This document shows positions 1-11,115 of a stretch of DNA of 64,000 nt, in pieces (position 1 is the first letter of the stretch; each line of letters starts with the position of its first letter). The notes beneath the pieces are model-generated. The model saw nothing but the letters and a program-made list of their open reading frames with translations. It had not been told where the DNA came from and ran no database searches. This stretch comes from Apium graveolens (taxonomy: Eukaryota; Streptophyta; Magnoliopsida; Apiales; Apiaceae), in NCBI RefSeq assembly GCF_009905375.1, contig NC_133653.1, positions 55,562,996 to 55,626,995 of the forward strand, in the 5' to 3' direction. Made by a program: the position numbers and the translations under genes.

Positions 1-1270
1 ATCAATATGGCATTTTTAAAGCTTGGCTGTTAGGTAATGAAAGAATTGGATAACAAAGGAATCAATGTTTCAGGGTTACAAGGATTTGGTATTTCAAAGC
101 ACAAGATACAGTAATTTGAATATGTAAGTAAATCGGTTCAGTGTTTGGTATTTAGTTTGTATGTATTTGTGGAGTAGTATCGTATATTGGTGGAGTATAT
201 TGGTGGTACATATTTGGGTATACAACAATCAATAGTTTAGAAAAAATAAGGTTTACGGCTCAAGATCAATAACTGGAATCAGGGTTTAAGGTTCAATGCT
301 TCAAAGCACTTGCAATATAAAACAGGACTATCAATCAACTACAATATATCTCGAGAAAGTTCAGAGCACTTGCCTGGTACTAGCTTGTTATACTGTACTA
401 ACTCTCAATCACAACCGTCTTACTCCTCGACTATTTGTTTCCCTTTCCTACGCCTTGCCTCTTCTGCTCACATAACATAAGCATCCATCAATACTCAACT
501 TATACGATTTTATTCGATACACACTTCTATCTACCCTTCGTCTTACCCAAATCTGATTAACGGATTGAAAGTTATGCTATAAACAAGTAAACATCGAACA
601 CATAGATCGACAGTCAAACAACAAGTCACATATAGCACATTACACGTCAAATAATCAATGACATATCATTTATAAAGGAGTCTCGGGTTATAAATAGGCT
701 TTCGGGTATTTAAAATAATTTTTAAAACATTTTTCGGAATTAAAACGGGTCGTTGGATCAAGTTCAGGGTGATAAACAGGGTTCGGTTGGCCAAATCTGG
801 CTTCAAAACAATTTTATAATAATTATCGAGCCTTGAAAATAATTTAAAATAATATTTTAAAGCTCGAAACTATTTTTCGGAATTTTTAAATCATTTTTAA
901 ATAATTAAATCTAATTAAATAATTAATTAAAATCAATTAATAATGAATTAAGTCAATTCATCAATTAATTTTTGAATGAATTGACCAATTAATCAATTAA
1001 TTATTAACTAAAACTAATTAACTAATTAATTCAAATTTATTTTTGAATTAAAAATAATTTTTGGAATTAAAATAATAATTTTTGGAATATTCAGAAATTA
1101 AAAACGAATTTTTATAATTAAAATAAATAGAAAATATGATTTTTAAACATTTTTAAAACAGGAATCCTAATTTTGAAACTTCTGGAAACCTCAGGGACTC
1201 ATCTGCATCGTCTCCAATAGTTAAGGTACCAAACTGTAATTTTGCAGGGGGGTCACCGGAAAATGTTCTG
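1..1270 (-). repeat. Tekay-1-like LTR fragment, left half
   Basis: This stretch aligns along its length with the left LTR of Tekay-1 (about 37380-38660), including the shared words around 40-160 and the run of ATTAATT-type repeats near 880-1060. Its own outer end is beyond the window. It is interrupted at 1270 by a solo LTR and resumes at 4305. Orientation is inferred from Tekay-1, whose coding strand is minus. There are no coding features. Confidence 0.8.
1266..1270. repeat. target site duplication TTCTG, left copy
   Basis: TTCTG stands immediately before the TGTGACG start of the solo LTR and is repeated at 4300-4304 immediately after it. Confidence 0.85.
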
Positions 1271-4200
1271 TGTGACGCCCTCCAAACCCGGGTCAGAAGT
1301 TTGGGGTCCACAACACATATGCAATATATAAACCTGAATAAGAAATATTATTTACAATGACCCTGCTTTACCTAACCACGGATCGCAACAGGTTAAAGTA
1401 TGAAAACAAGCCACAATCCTAACCTTTATTACAACGTACCAAATCCCAACTAATGTAACTTACAATTGAAAATAAAATCATTCTTACAATCTGACTTTCT
1501 CTATACCGCATGAAGCTTCTGCTAGCTCGATTCAACTCAACTGGAACCTTAGCCCGCACTTTGGACCGATGAACTTTACTATCATCCATTTTTTTTTCAA
1601 CTGTAAAATATATTAAAGAATCGCAAGGGTGAGCTAACTAGCTCAGCAAGTCATAATAGTGATAACTGAGGTTAAACAATGATCAAATGAGATGATTCAA
1701 AGGAATCAAATTTCTTTTTAACTAATCATTAGAATTGGATATTCATTTTAGGTTTTAAAAACCAAGGTTAGGCTGCTGATCAGTCACGCACTAACCCCGA
1801 GCAAGCACACATCACTGCTCTAATTACTGGATCCAAGGCACACATTGGCCTAACTTGACCATTGGTATGGTCTGACCACGAATCTGGTCCACGTATATAA
1901 AAACTACCCAATCCTAAAGCAGTTCAATATGATAACAATATGATTCAATAGAACAAGATTATAATCAATGATGGTTAAACATTTGCATAAAAACGTAAGG
2001 AAACTCATGGATATCTCAAGGTATATCAGGGTACGTATAAGAAACGGTTTTCAGTTTGTACAAGGGTCAGGTATCAGACCAGTAATGATTTTTCAGGATA
2101 TGGTTCTTTGATGTTATTAAGAATGATTGGAGTATAAAAGTTTCTGCGTTTTCAAATCATTCTCTTTCAGTGCTTGGTGTTTGGTAGTTATACCTTTAAG
2201 GAGTAGTATCATATTTGTGTGATTTGTATCTGAGGATCAACAAAAGATGGTTTACAAAGAAAAAGGCTTACGGCTCAAGATCAAGAAAATCAGGGTTCAA
2301 GGTTTAATAGTTTAAGGCACTTGCAATATAAAACAGGAGTTATTTTGATTAATAGCGACATGTTATGAAATAGTTCGAAAATATTGGTAATATATCTTGA
2401 AGAAAAGTTCAGAAAAACTTGCCTTACAAGGCTTTATAACTATTACTGATCAACTCTGAGCCGACTTTGCTGCTCAGGCTTTAACGTCCAACCACTAGAT
2501 CCCATTGGATTCGATTTCGACACTCAGGTCTTCCTGTTGAAACAATATTGAGCTCGTCGACTGACCACTAGGTTATCTTTAATCCATCGTCCACTTTCAG
2601 GTTCTCGACTATAACCTACAGGGTCGAAATACCCTATGTTAGACGTCTAGGTATGCTTGACATATCCTCGATACTAATTCTTACCCAACGATATTCAAAC
2701 CCGACTCGTAATTATTCATATTAGAATAACACAGAAAATAATTAGGGTTCATATTCTCGAAATCGATCCAGTGTTCATTTTCATAAAATACGTATACTCG
2801 TCATTTTACGAAATTAGGGTTACTGTGTTTTGGTCAAAACATACAACACATCATACAATCAGGTTCTGTATAAACATACGTATATGTATTTATTTATACT
2901 CGCTCGACGTCCCGATAATCCTCGGATACGCTCCCGTATTTCCGTAGTTCGATTTTCCCGGAAATCGGGTAGCGTCCCCTTTGTTTATCGGATTACCCGC
3001 CGAAACATCAATCGGCGTCAATTCAATAACAACAATCCAATTCGTAATAACCACAATTCCAATCCTCAGTTTAACCCAACAATCAATCCAATAACATAAT
3101 CCAACCAACCTTACAACCGGATATTTAACTCTTACATTTATTTATTTATTTCGAAAATTACCAAATAATTATAAATTGTTATTTTGGCTCAAGAATCATC
3201 ATTGCCAATAATCCGTCGACTCAACGAGTTCATTTCCGACGGCGGCATAACTCCAACGGTGCCCATACGGGTTTTCGGTCGGAATTTCGCCAATCATTTC
3301 TTATGTATACATTTTCTTTTAAACCCGAGTAATTCAATCGATTATTAAATCGTAAAATCACAAAAGCCATCATCGAAAACACATTATCGGAATAAACTGA
3401 AATTCACCAAGCAAGTTTTAGGTTACTGTCAATACCACAACCAAATTTCCACACGAACAAGACACCCAACCCGCGCGCACGCGTGTAAACGCGCGACACA
3501 GGAGCAACGGCGAAAAACAAAATCGCCAGAAACAGAAGTATAGCACAGCAGCAAGTACAGGAAACGCAACCACTTAACACATAATATGCATACATATAAG
3601 ATCGGGCAATAAGAAACCCGAAGCTACCAGGCCAACCGGAGTTTTAGGCGGCAGCTTCCCGGAAAAGGAACGGAATCAGGCGACGATCGGAGCAAAGAAA
3701 GGGGAGGAAGAAACGGGGAGGGAAAAGAAGACAGAGGGAATAAGTGAGGGAGAACACAGAGATAACATAGGAGCAGAGGAAATATATTCCGGTGAGAGGA
3801 TGAGGACAGCCCCCCCCCCCACCTGTGTTTTCTATTTCATTACCCCCTGTTTCTTTCTTTTTCTTTTTTTTTTATATATTTTTGTTGTACTAATCGTTGC
3901 AGTACACCTGATAGTACAGTTTGTAGTACAATATCTATTAAATATGGATTTTACAAATAAAAGCATTCAGAAAATCATTTAAAGATAAATAATTAATAAA
4001 ATATTGATTTCCTAATTTTATAAAATCCTAAAAATAATTATTGAAATTATATAATCATAAAACAATTTTAGAGATACTTCAAATATTTATACAAATAAAG
4101 TTGCATTAAATCCACTTTAAAAGTGGAACAATTCAATACAATTCCTTAATTAATCACACGAACAACCCGGTTTATCATAAATCACACCTAGATAATAATC

Positions 4201-4299
4201 AAACAACACATGGCGGTAAAAAACAATACACATATTTTATTTAATAATTTCCATAATAATCACATATTTAAATAATTCGAAAATACACGGGTTATTATA
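1271..4299 (-). mobile_element. solo LTR of a Tekay-type gypsy element
   Basis: A 3029-bp LTR begins with TGTGACGCCCTCCAAACCCG, closely matching the starts of the Tekay-1 LTR copies at 23168 and 45906. It ends in GTTATTATA and is flanked by the 5-bp duplication TTCTG. No internal region, primer site or polypurine tract is present, so it is a solo LTR left by LTR-LTR recombination. The terminal TATA instead of TACA fits one C-to-T change. Inside it are a block conserved with Tekay-1 (about 1766-1890), a purine-rich tract (about 3660-3800) and an 11-C run at 3810-3820. ORFs such as those at 2830-3099 and 3800-3982 lie on the antisense strand and look incidental. Confidence 0.85.
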
Positions 4300-4304
4300 T
4301 TCTG
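4300..4304. repeat. target site duplication TTCTG, right copy
   Basis: Matches 1266-1270 exactly and directly follows the solo LTR terminus. Confidence 0.85.
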
Positions 4305-5732
4305 TCCCGCCGGAGAAGACGATTCCGGCGTCCTTACCCCACCAACACCTCCAGTTCATAACTACACAATACCAGGAACATAACCATGCCATCAAATCAC
4401 ACAACCCATCCCTGAGTTGGCCGGAATTTGGCCGAGAAGTTCGCCGGTTTCCGGCGAACTCGACGTAACTTTAAAAATACAACTCCCTTCGATTCACGAA
4501 TCCTCTGTTAACGAGCTATATACCAATCGACTGCAAATTTCATAAAGAACACAATCTACTATATATCAACAGCTAATAACTCCTAAATTAAAAAGCCCTA
4601 AATTTCAATTAAGAACATTCATACGGGTTATAAACCCTAATTTTAAAATTCGAAAATCAAACTCAATTTTGAACATGTTATTGAACTCCAAATCAGTCAT
4701 ATAATATATCAAAATCATCAGGAAAACAAGCTCTACAACATGCAATCATCAAACCATTCAAACAATCATCCGAACAAAAATTCATATTTTAATCAAAATA
4801 ATTCGAAAATAAATAAAAATATAGAAAATAAACCTTGATTTCTGCAGTTCTGAAACTTGAAGAAACTGATAGAACACTCCGAGAACTTCGTTTTGGTTAC
4901 TCAAGCTTTGAAAACAGAGATCACTAACACCTTCAAATTGCTGTTTGATTCTCAAAAAGGTTTATGAATATATGAATTTTCTCTGGAAAATTATATAATT
5001 ACTGTTTGCAAATGATTTTTGGTACGAAATAAATACGGTAAAGACTATTTATAATTACGGAAAATTAGTATCCTGTTGGATCATTCCGGATATAAAATGG
5101 TACGTTTATTTATAAAAACTGATCCAAACGGTACCGGTTTTCAGGATAATTATCCAAACCAGTACAATTTGTACTGCGGTCTGGGTCTCAGCGCCTGGTT
5201 ACACGTATTACGAGGTGATAATTGTGATAGTTTAATAAAAATATCCCGTTTATCGAAAATACGAGTTTTATTGATTTACCGATACGAATAATATATCGAA
5301 AATGTTGCGCCGGGACCCGCGCAGGACAAACCGTACGCCGGATCGAAAAAGTCGAAACATGGAAAATACTCGAAATATTACAATTAGTTTAGGAAGGAGT
5401 TTTCGGAAGAGTTCGGGTTATAAAAACATAAAAATGAATGACGTCGGTTGGTTCCCGATTATATAAAATAGTTTTTAAATACTCGGAAAAAGATGTTATA
5501 AAATCCATATATTTCCTATAAAATCATAAATCAACATAAAAATAATTAGGAAGATATGACAATTATCTATACTTTATTTTGGACATATCAAAATTAAAAT
5601 ACTAAATTAATATTATTTTTTTAACATCCAAACACATTTAACACTTTACAAATATTTCACAGAATAAATACTGAACATATATAATAATTATTTATTAGCA
5701 AAATAATTACACGATATATCCCGGATATTACA
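4305..5732 (-). repeat. Tekay-1-like LTR fragment, right half
   Basis: Continues the LTR interrupted at 1270. It aligns with 38645-40079 of Tekay-1 and ends in the same terminus, CGATATATCCCGGATATTACA (5712-5732). What follows is the body of Copia-C, not a primer site or polypurine tract, so 5732 is the outer right edge of this insertion. Whether it is another solo LTR or the right LTR of a longer element cannot be told because the left side is outside the window. Confidence 0.8.
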
Positions 5733-5734
5733 AA

Positions 5735-6962
5735 AAGAAGCTGTTAGCAAGGTCCATTGCATTTTTCAAAGATCCAACTGACTTAGTGCTAAAAAGAAGA
5801 ATAGCTAAGATCTACAGGAATGGGAAAGAAATCAGTGTGGTGGCTGGACACCCTCAGTTTGCAAAAGCTAAGAAGGAAAAAAGAGAGAGAATCAAGCAAG
5901 AAAAGAAGCAGGCTGCTCTAGATGCTAAAAAGCTCAAACAGAAGAAGAAGTAAACTGCTATTGTGGCCAAACTTCAAGCTGTGAAAACTGCAACTGAGAT
6001 TTCTGAGAAACCACATATGGTAGCTGAAGATCAAGATCAGAAAATGCACAAGGAACCTCAACAGAAAAGGAAGTTCAGATTTGAGATTCTTCCCAAAAGA
6101 ATGTTAGATTTTGATGATGACAAGATGGAAGACTACTTTCCCAAATAGTCTACAACTTTACTCAAACATCCAAGCCCTCAGAAGTGCAGGATGAATTTAA
6201 GGCAGATCATACAAAGAACTTTCATGGTGAGCCAATAGTTCCCAAGGATGAGCTTATAGACTGGGAAAGTTTTCCTGTTTCTGAACTTAATTTACCAATC
6301 TTTAATAAGCTAAAAAAGACGAAGACAAGAGAAATCAAGAAGGTCAAGCCTGTGAAACTCAGAACCAAAACCTTAACCAAAGCTCAACCAACTATGAACA
6401 AGGGAGATCTTCTATACATCTTTAATATCAAGGAATTTTTCAGACATCAATCTCTACATAGATGAATTAGAAGAAGTGAGGGGAATTGATGCTCACGGAA
6501 ATCTCCCTGAAAGACTGGTGTTCAAATACAAGGGTGGGAAGAGATCATATGGCCTCTTCATAGAATTCTTCAAGAAAGTTGCTCTTTTTGATAAAGATCT
6601 TCTCATCCTTCAAGAAAAAATTTGGATTCAATGTGACATCCAAGAAATTTGTTTTAAAGAAGATAGAAGAACTCAGGAGCAGAAAAGCCTCAAATGCACT
6701 TCCAAAAACTCTATCCATTCCCTTCACAGGAAATACAGTGCACTTGAGGCCTTACTAGCTGATGGAATTCTTGGATGACAAAGGTGTTAGAAGATTCTTC
6801 AGATTGAATGACCAATTGAGCATCTCAAGTAATGAGACTCTACTGGAAATGCAAGGAAAGCTGGATCTATCAAATGCTGAAGAATTTGAATTTCACAGAA
6901 AACTCCAAAATCAAATTAAAGAAAACAACTGAAAGCTTGGAAAGAAATCAAGACAATCAAGG
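5735..6962 (+). pseudogene. Copia-C downstream (env-like position) ORF, decayed
   Basis: Pieces in several frames form one highly charged protein. A Lys-rich, coiled-coil-like stretch at about 5740-5950 (KAKKEKRERIKQEKKQ) is followed by the pieces 5963-6148, 6184-6465 and 6476-6778, then a C-terminal part near 6770-6930 containing RRFFRLNDQLSISSNETLLE. Stops at about 5951, 6146, 6463 and 6930 and at least three frame changes break it. This is the ORF lying between RNase H and the 3' LTR in Sirevirus-type copia elements, sometimes called env-like. Its molecular role is unknown and I see no convincing membrane segment. The assignment rests on its position before a copia polypurine tract and on its similarity in kind to the ORF in Copia-A. 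Confidence 0.65.
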
Positions 6963-7160
6963 AAAAAAAAATATCTGCTCAGACTAGAGGAGCACCTTGA
7001 TAATGATTATGAGAACTCTTTGAACACTTTACTTTGTTCAATTTTCAAATAAACTGTAGCACTTACTAATTTTATCTACCTTTATTAATCTTTTCATTTA
7101 GGGTGTTTTGTTACCATCAAGTTTCTCTTAATTTATGGCTACAATTCCAGTAGACATAAA
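6963..7160 (+). other. Copia-C 3' untranslated stretch
   Basis: AT-rich sequence between the last coding remnant and the polypurine tract. No ORF seen. Confidence 0.5.
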
Positions 7161-7171
7161 TTGGGGGAGAT
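7161..7171 (+). promoter_or_regulatory. Copia-C polypurine tract
   Basis: TTGGGGGAGAT directly abuts the LTR start TGTTAGG, the standard copia plus-strand primer arrangement. Confidence 0.85.
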
Positions 7172-7271
7172 TGTTAGGAATATGTTGTGAACTTGATGAT
7201 AAGTTGAACAAAACACCTTAGTAGATTTAACTTAGTGTTTTTGTAGCTCTCGATGGATGTTCTAATATAGT

Positions 7272-7597
7272 CCCGACGGATGAACTTTATCGTCCCGACG
7301 AATGACCATTTAATATCCATCGAGAGTGTAGCTTATGTAACAATAAGTATTGTAGCACATTTCTGTAAACAACAGAGTTTTAGTTGAGTATATATTGTAG
7401 GATTCTTTGAGTCATGTTGACTACTAGATTGATATGTAGAATAGGTTTGCTAATTGTAAATATAAGATGTCTTGTAATTCTGCATAAGTGAAATAGAATC
7501 ATGTGACAGAAAGACTCCTGACGGATGATCTACAAAGGCTCCCGACAGATACTCAACAAGGCTCCCGACGGATGATCAACACAGTCCCGACGGATGA
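7272..7597 (+). repeat. interspersed CCCGACGGATGA repeats in LTR
   Basis: Copies at 7272, 7294, 7517, 7541, 7563 and 7586, each matching CCCGACGGATGA exactly or with small changes. They lie upstream of the TATA box, so they fall in U3 and may be enhancer-like. The role is inferred. Confidence 0.75.
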
Positions 7598-7822
7598 TGA
7601 TATTCAAAATAGAAGTTGACAGTGACAACACAGTCACATGCGTCGGGTGTTTGAAAATGGAATGTGGCAGCCTAATTGCAAGATTTAGAGAACAAAGAAG
7701 CATTACCATTTCCATGCAATTATGAAGATATTCAAAGATGCTGGATAAAGTAATGTAGTAGCATGAAGTTAGACTAGATATAATTTTGTTTTATTGTCTT
7801 GTCTTACTATCATGTAACTTGG

Positions 7823-7834
7823 TAATATATAAAC
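7823..7834 (+). promoter_or_regulatory. Copia-C LTR TATA box
   Basis: TAATATATAAAC, a plant-type TATA element about two thirds of the way into the LTR. It would mark the U3/R transition about 30 bp downstream. Confidence 0.55.
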
Positions 7835-8185
7835 CAAGTGTAGCAAGTAGAATAACTAACTGAGTAAGCATTATTTTCAAAGATATAGAAAATACTGTAT
7901 TTGTTTAGAATCTCTTTGTAATTCTGTAAGTTCTCTTGTAAGAAGCTGTGTGCTATTCATGCATCACAGAGTTCTCAACTTTATATATATCTCTGGTGGA
8001 TAAGTTCTAATCCACCAGAAAGTTTTAAAGCCTAGTGTTTTATTGCTTTGTGTTTTGATTTATATTATTCTTTCATTCTGCACTACTGCAAATCAAACAC
8101 AGTTATATACTAAGTAAGAACATTATTAAAATTAGAAAAAGAAGCTAGAATTACATTCAACCCCCCTTCTATAATTCTTGTTACA

Positions 8186-8600
8186 TTGTTTGGGATTAAA
8201 AATCTTTCTAATGAGCTTCTAGAGATTATCAAAATAATCCTGCTTCTTCTTAGCATCTAACTCTTTCATTTTCTATTGTCTCACATGCATAGGCATATCT
8301 TTAGGGAAGAAAAGATCATCCTTAGGATCTATAATAGCATTAGAAATATTAGCTTCTTCATCATTATTAGATTCTTCAATAGTAACTGAATTTTGCACTA
8401 ATTGCTGAACTTCATCACCAGTTTCAGCATATAGAATAGAATTAGAAATTGGTGTAGTATATGATCCAGCAGCTTCAGAAGCTTCCACACCTTCAGTAGT
8501 TAACTCCACATCTTCAAGTATTGTAGATAAATGAATTGGAGCTTCGAGATTAACTTCCAGAACTTCAATTCCTGTAGAATGCTGTGGACCTGTGGTGAGT
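8186..8600 (-). pseudogene. Copia-B downstream ORF remnant
   Basis: An open stretch at 8273-8509 encodes an acidic, Ser/Glu-rich segment ending in FFPKDMPMHVRQ. After an in-frame TAG, the same frame continues into KMKELDAKKKQDYFDNL and, after another stop, to 8186, where Copia-C begins. Composition and position (3' of RNase H in a copia element) match the low-complexity acidic part of the Sirevirus-type downstream ORF. Function unknown. Confidence 0.55.
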
Positions 8601-10104
8601 CTGAAATGGATGAAACTTTATGAATGGATTGTTATGCTACTACATCTTCAGAAACAATATGGATTTTCTCAGGTAATGGTAAAGTAGAGTAAATGGACTA
8701 TTTTTCAACAAAAAACAGGGATTGTCTCGTGTGGTGGAATAGTAAAATGTATGGACTGCAAGAAAGTATCAGTACTTAGACTTGCAGGGAGATTAATAGC
8801 CCTTGGTACATCAGAGTTTTCTTGAGGTTCAACAGACTATTGTTCAACATCTGTTTCTTTAGTACTCTAAGCATATACACATATATAGCAAATAAAACTT
8901 AATCTCTCTATTCTTTTAAAGTAGTCTCACTACTCCTCAAACAACACATCTCATGACTTTTAATAGTCAGAGCTTTCTCACAAGGATTACTAAATCCTAT
9001 CTCTCATCTACCTCTCCTTTTTCTGGGTAGGATCCTTCCTCTTTTAAATTCTATTTTTTTTATCAATATTTTCATACATCTCACAGTAAAAGGCTCAGAA
9101 AGATTGTCCTACAGAAATAAGAGGTGGCTAAAGAACGGTGATCTGTGGTCATACAACTAGAGGTAGTCCTTAAATAAGATCTAGAAGTAAGCATACCAAC
9201 ATGATTTATATCATGAAAAATAGTAAATGCTGCAAAAACTGAATCAGTATTTAGAGTACATGTTGATAAAGTGATAACAGTATTTATACCTTATGAATTT
9301 ATAATTAAACTTACAGTTAAAACTGTTATGACAGTTGTTGTTCATCACTATTGAGAACCTCTATTTGAATTGGAGAGTATTTGATCAGGTTATTGTCATG
9401 TACCATGATCTCAAACCTTGTTCTTCTTGCAAAGAACTAACACTTGAATGTGTTTATTGAAAGCTATCACAGAGTCTTCAGTAAAAACTGATGAAACCTC
9501 TGTGTTTATGTTAGTATCATTAAGATCTATCTCAGCAAGTAGTCTCTAGCCAACTAAATATTATTTCTGAGTGGTGAGCATAATTCAAGAGTTATGTCAC
9601 TTGATTTTTGGCAACATTTGAGAAAAGAATTCAAGTGTTTTAATTGTGAGAAGAAATTTAAGAGATAAGATGTGATACTTTAAGAAATGAGTGTGAACAA
9701 CTTTCTTGAATATAAAAAGAAAGTCTCAAAAGTATGTCTTGAAAAGACATTTTAGACAATCAAGTACACTCAAAGATAATAATCCTTATTGACTAAGAAT
9801 TAAATCTTTCATAAATTTCTTCTTTAACATCAGTTACTTCCTGTAGCGTGCTCAATATGTATTGTAGTGATCACATGAACTTAAACATAGATTAGTTTCT
9901 TCACATGCACTATTAGAAACATCTGAAATTTAAGCATACAGTACTGATTTGGATATGAACAGTTAAAAGCATTCAAGCACACACAAGAAAAAATATAATT
10001 AGTCATTCAGAGAATCAAAGAAGACAAAAATATTTCATCAATCACTAAGAAGCAAAGTACAAGATTTTATAGAATTTTAAACATAAAATCCTAATACAAT
10101 CTAA
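8601..10104 (-). other. decayed Copia-B 3' region
   Basis: No ORF survives. Scattered minus-strand acidic coding-like segments run to about 8900, followed by AT-rich sequence with no recognisable domain. The N-terminal part of the downstream ORF that is present in Copia-A (around 17920-18576) was not found here. Confidence 0.5.
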
Positions 10105-10476
10105 TTACTCGGACTTCTTCTGCCTTTTTATTTCTTGCCCTGCCTTTATCTCCCTGCGATGATAAATCCTACTCATTGTGCCTATAAGAAAAATGATATT
10201 CTGTTGCAGCTCAAAAGCTGCTTGACGAGCACGTCCTGTCAGTTCAGCACAGAGTTCTTCTTGAAGAAGAACTTCTCCGATGAAGATATGCAGTTCCAAC
10301 TGATCATCCCAAAAATGATGATCATAGACTGAATTTGGAACTTCAGTTGGGTGGAAAACTTCACCACAAATACGAAGCTTAAGTCCGTATGGATCAAAGT
10401 ACATCTTTTCATCACTAGCATTAAAGATCGGTAGATAGCATACACCGCTGCGTGTGTAAAACTGGGGTTGAACCAT
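10105..10476 (-). CDS. small ORF between RNase H and downstream ORF, Copia-B
   Basis: An uninterrupted 123-residue ORF starts at an ATG at 10476. I do not recognise a domain. It has a mixed N-terminal half with several aromatic residues (YFDPYGLKLRICGEVF), a helical, acidic/hydrophobic middle around residues 65-80, a helix with RARQAAFELQQNIIFLIGTM, and a basic tail (RREIKAGQEIKRQKKSE). A counterpart with a similar ending pattern lies in the same place in Copia-A (19221-19490). It stays open although the flanking RT and integrase of this element are full of stops. A TATA-less, AT-rich spacer separates it from RNase H. It may be an accessory protein of this copia lineage, a product read from spliced RNA, or chance. 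Function unknown. Confidence 0.5.
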   Translation of the reverse strand: MVQPQFYTRSGVCYLPIFNASDEKMYFDPYGLKLRICGEVFHPTEVPNSVYDHHFWDDQLELHIFIGEVLLQEELCAELTGRARQAAFELQQNIIFLIGTMSRIYHRREIKAGQEIKRQKKSE

Positions 10477-11115
10477 TTTTGATGAATGATGAGTTAAGTA
10501 TAAAACAGGTAGTGAGAAATTTTGAGAGTGGGGGGTTGTATTTATAGCAGAGAGGTTAGAAACTGAAGGGACTCTTTAATTAGCCATGTAATAATTGACC
10601 ATAATACAAATACACGATTACGCGTATCTAGGTAAACAAAAAGTAATCTCTCTCTTCAGATTCCTATTCCCAATGTAATACTCAAGTATTACTAGATACT
10701 TACATCAGTAGCTAACCCATTTAAGCAATTAAAAGATATTCCACTTTCTCATTGATTAATTAAAAAAGACCGTGTAATAATTTTTTTCGAATAAATTCAA
10801 AATAAGCAATGAAGTATAATAGTTAATCATGGTTTGACCATTATCAGTATTTTAATTAAGACTATCAAGATTAATTAGTCAAAAATGGGTTGACCAATAT
10901 CAGAATTTATCAACTACTGACTGAAACTATTAGTCAAAATAAGTTTGACTAATAACAGAGCATATAAGCATAATCAGTAGTTCAACATGCAGTTTTCACA
11001 TAAGATCATGTAGTACAATTGCATGTTATCATGGAATCAACATTTAGTACAATAATCAGTATCTAACAAGTACTGACACATAATAAGATACCATGCTTTA
11101 AAAATATTAGCAGTC
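10477..11115 (-). other. AT-rich spacer with short repeats, Copia-B
   Basis: No ORF. The words GGTTGACCA, GTTTGACCA and GTTTGACTA recur near 10831, 10888 and 10947 next to ATCAG, and TCAGTACTTA-like words occur as in Copia-A. Confidence 0.5.

Larger units (their letters stand above)
5733..8185 (+). mobile_element. Copia-C, 3' fragment of a Sirevirus-like copia element
   Basis: The plus-strand 3' end of a copia element comprises a decayed downstream ORF (5735-6962), a short 3' untranslated stretch, a polypurine tract and a complete LTR. The upstream part is cut off by the Tekay-1-like LTR ending at 5732. It lies opposite in orientation to Copia-B, whose 3' ORF is interrupted at 8186, so Copia-C is inferred to have inserted into Copia-B. 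The left boundary and target duplication are outside the window. Confidence 0.75.
7172..8185 (+). repeat. Copia-C 3' LTR
   Basis: A 1014-bp LTR from TGTTAGGAATATG to the terminus ATTCTTGTTACA, placed after a polypurine tract. It carries six copies of a CCCGACGGATGA-like 12-mer, a perfect 12-bp inverted repeat (7247-7258 with 7315-7326), a TATA box near 7824, and a C-rich stretch close to its end (8159-8168). The right boundary is set by the TACA terminus and by the resumption of Copia-B ORF sequence on the minus strand. Confidence 0.8.

Noticed and set aside
3800..3982. Short hydrophobic ORF resembling a membrane peptide
   Set aside because: Antisense in a solo LTR, produced by a T-rich run.
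5963..6778. Host gene encoding a Lys-rich nuclear protein
   Set aside because: The pieces run into a copia polypurine tract and LTR, and resemble in composition and position the downstream ORF of Sirevirus-like elements.
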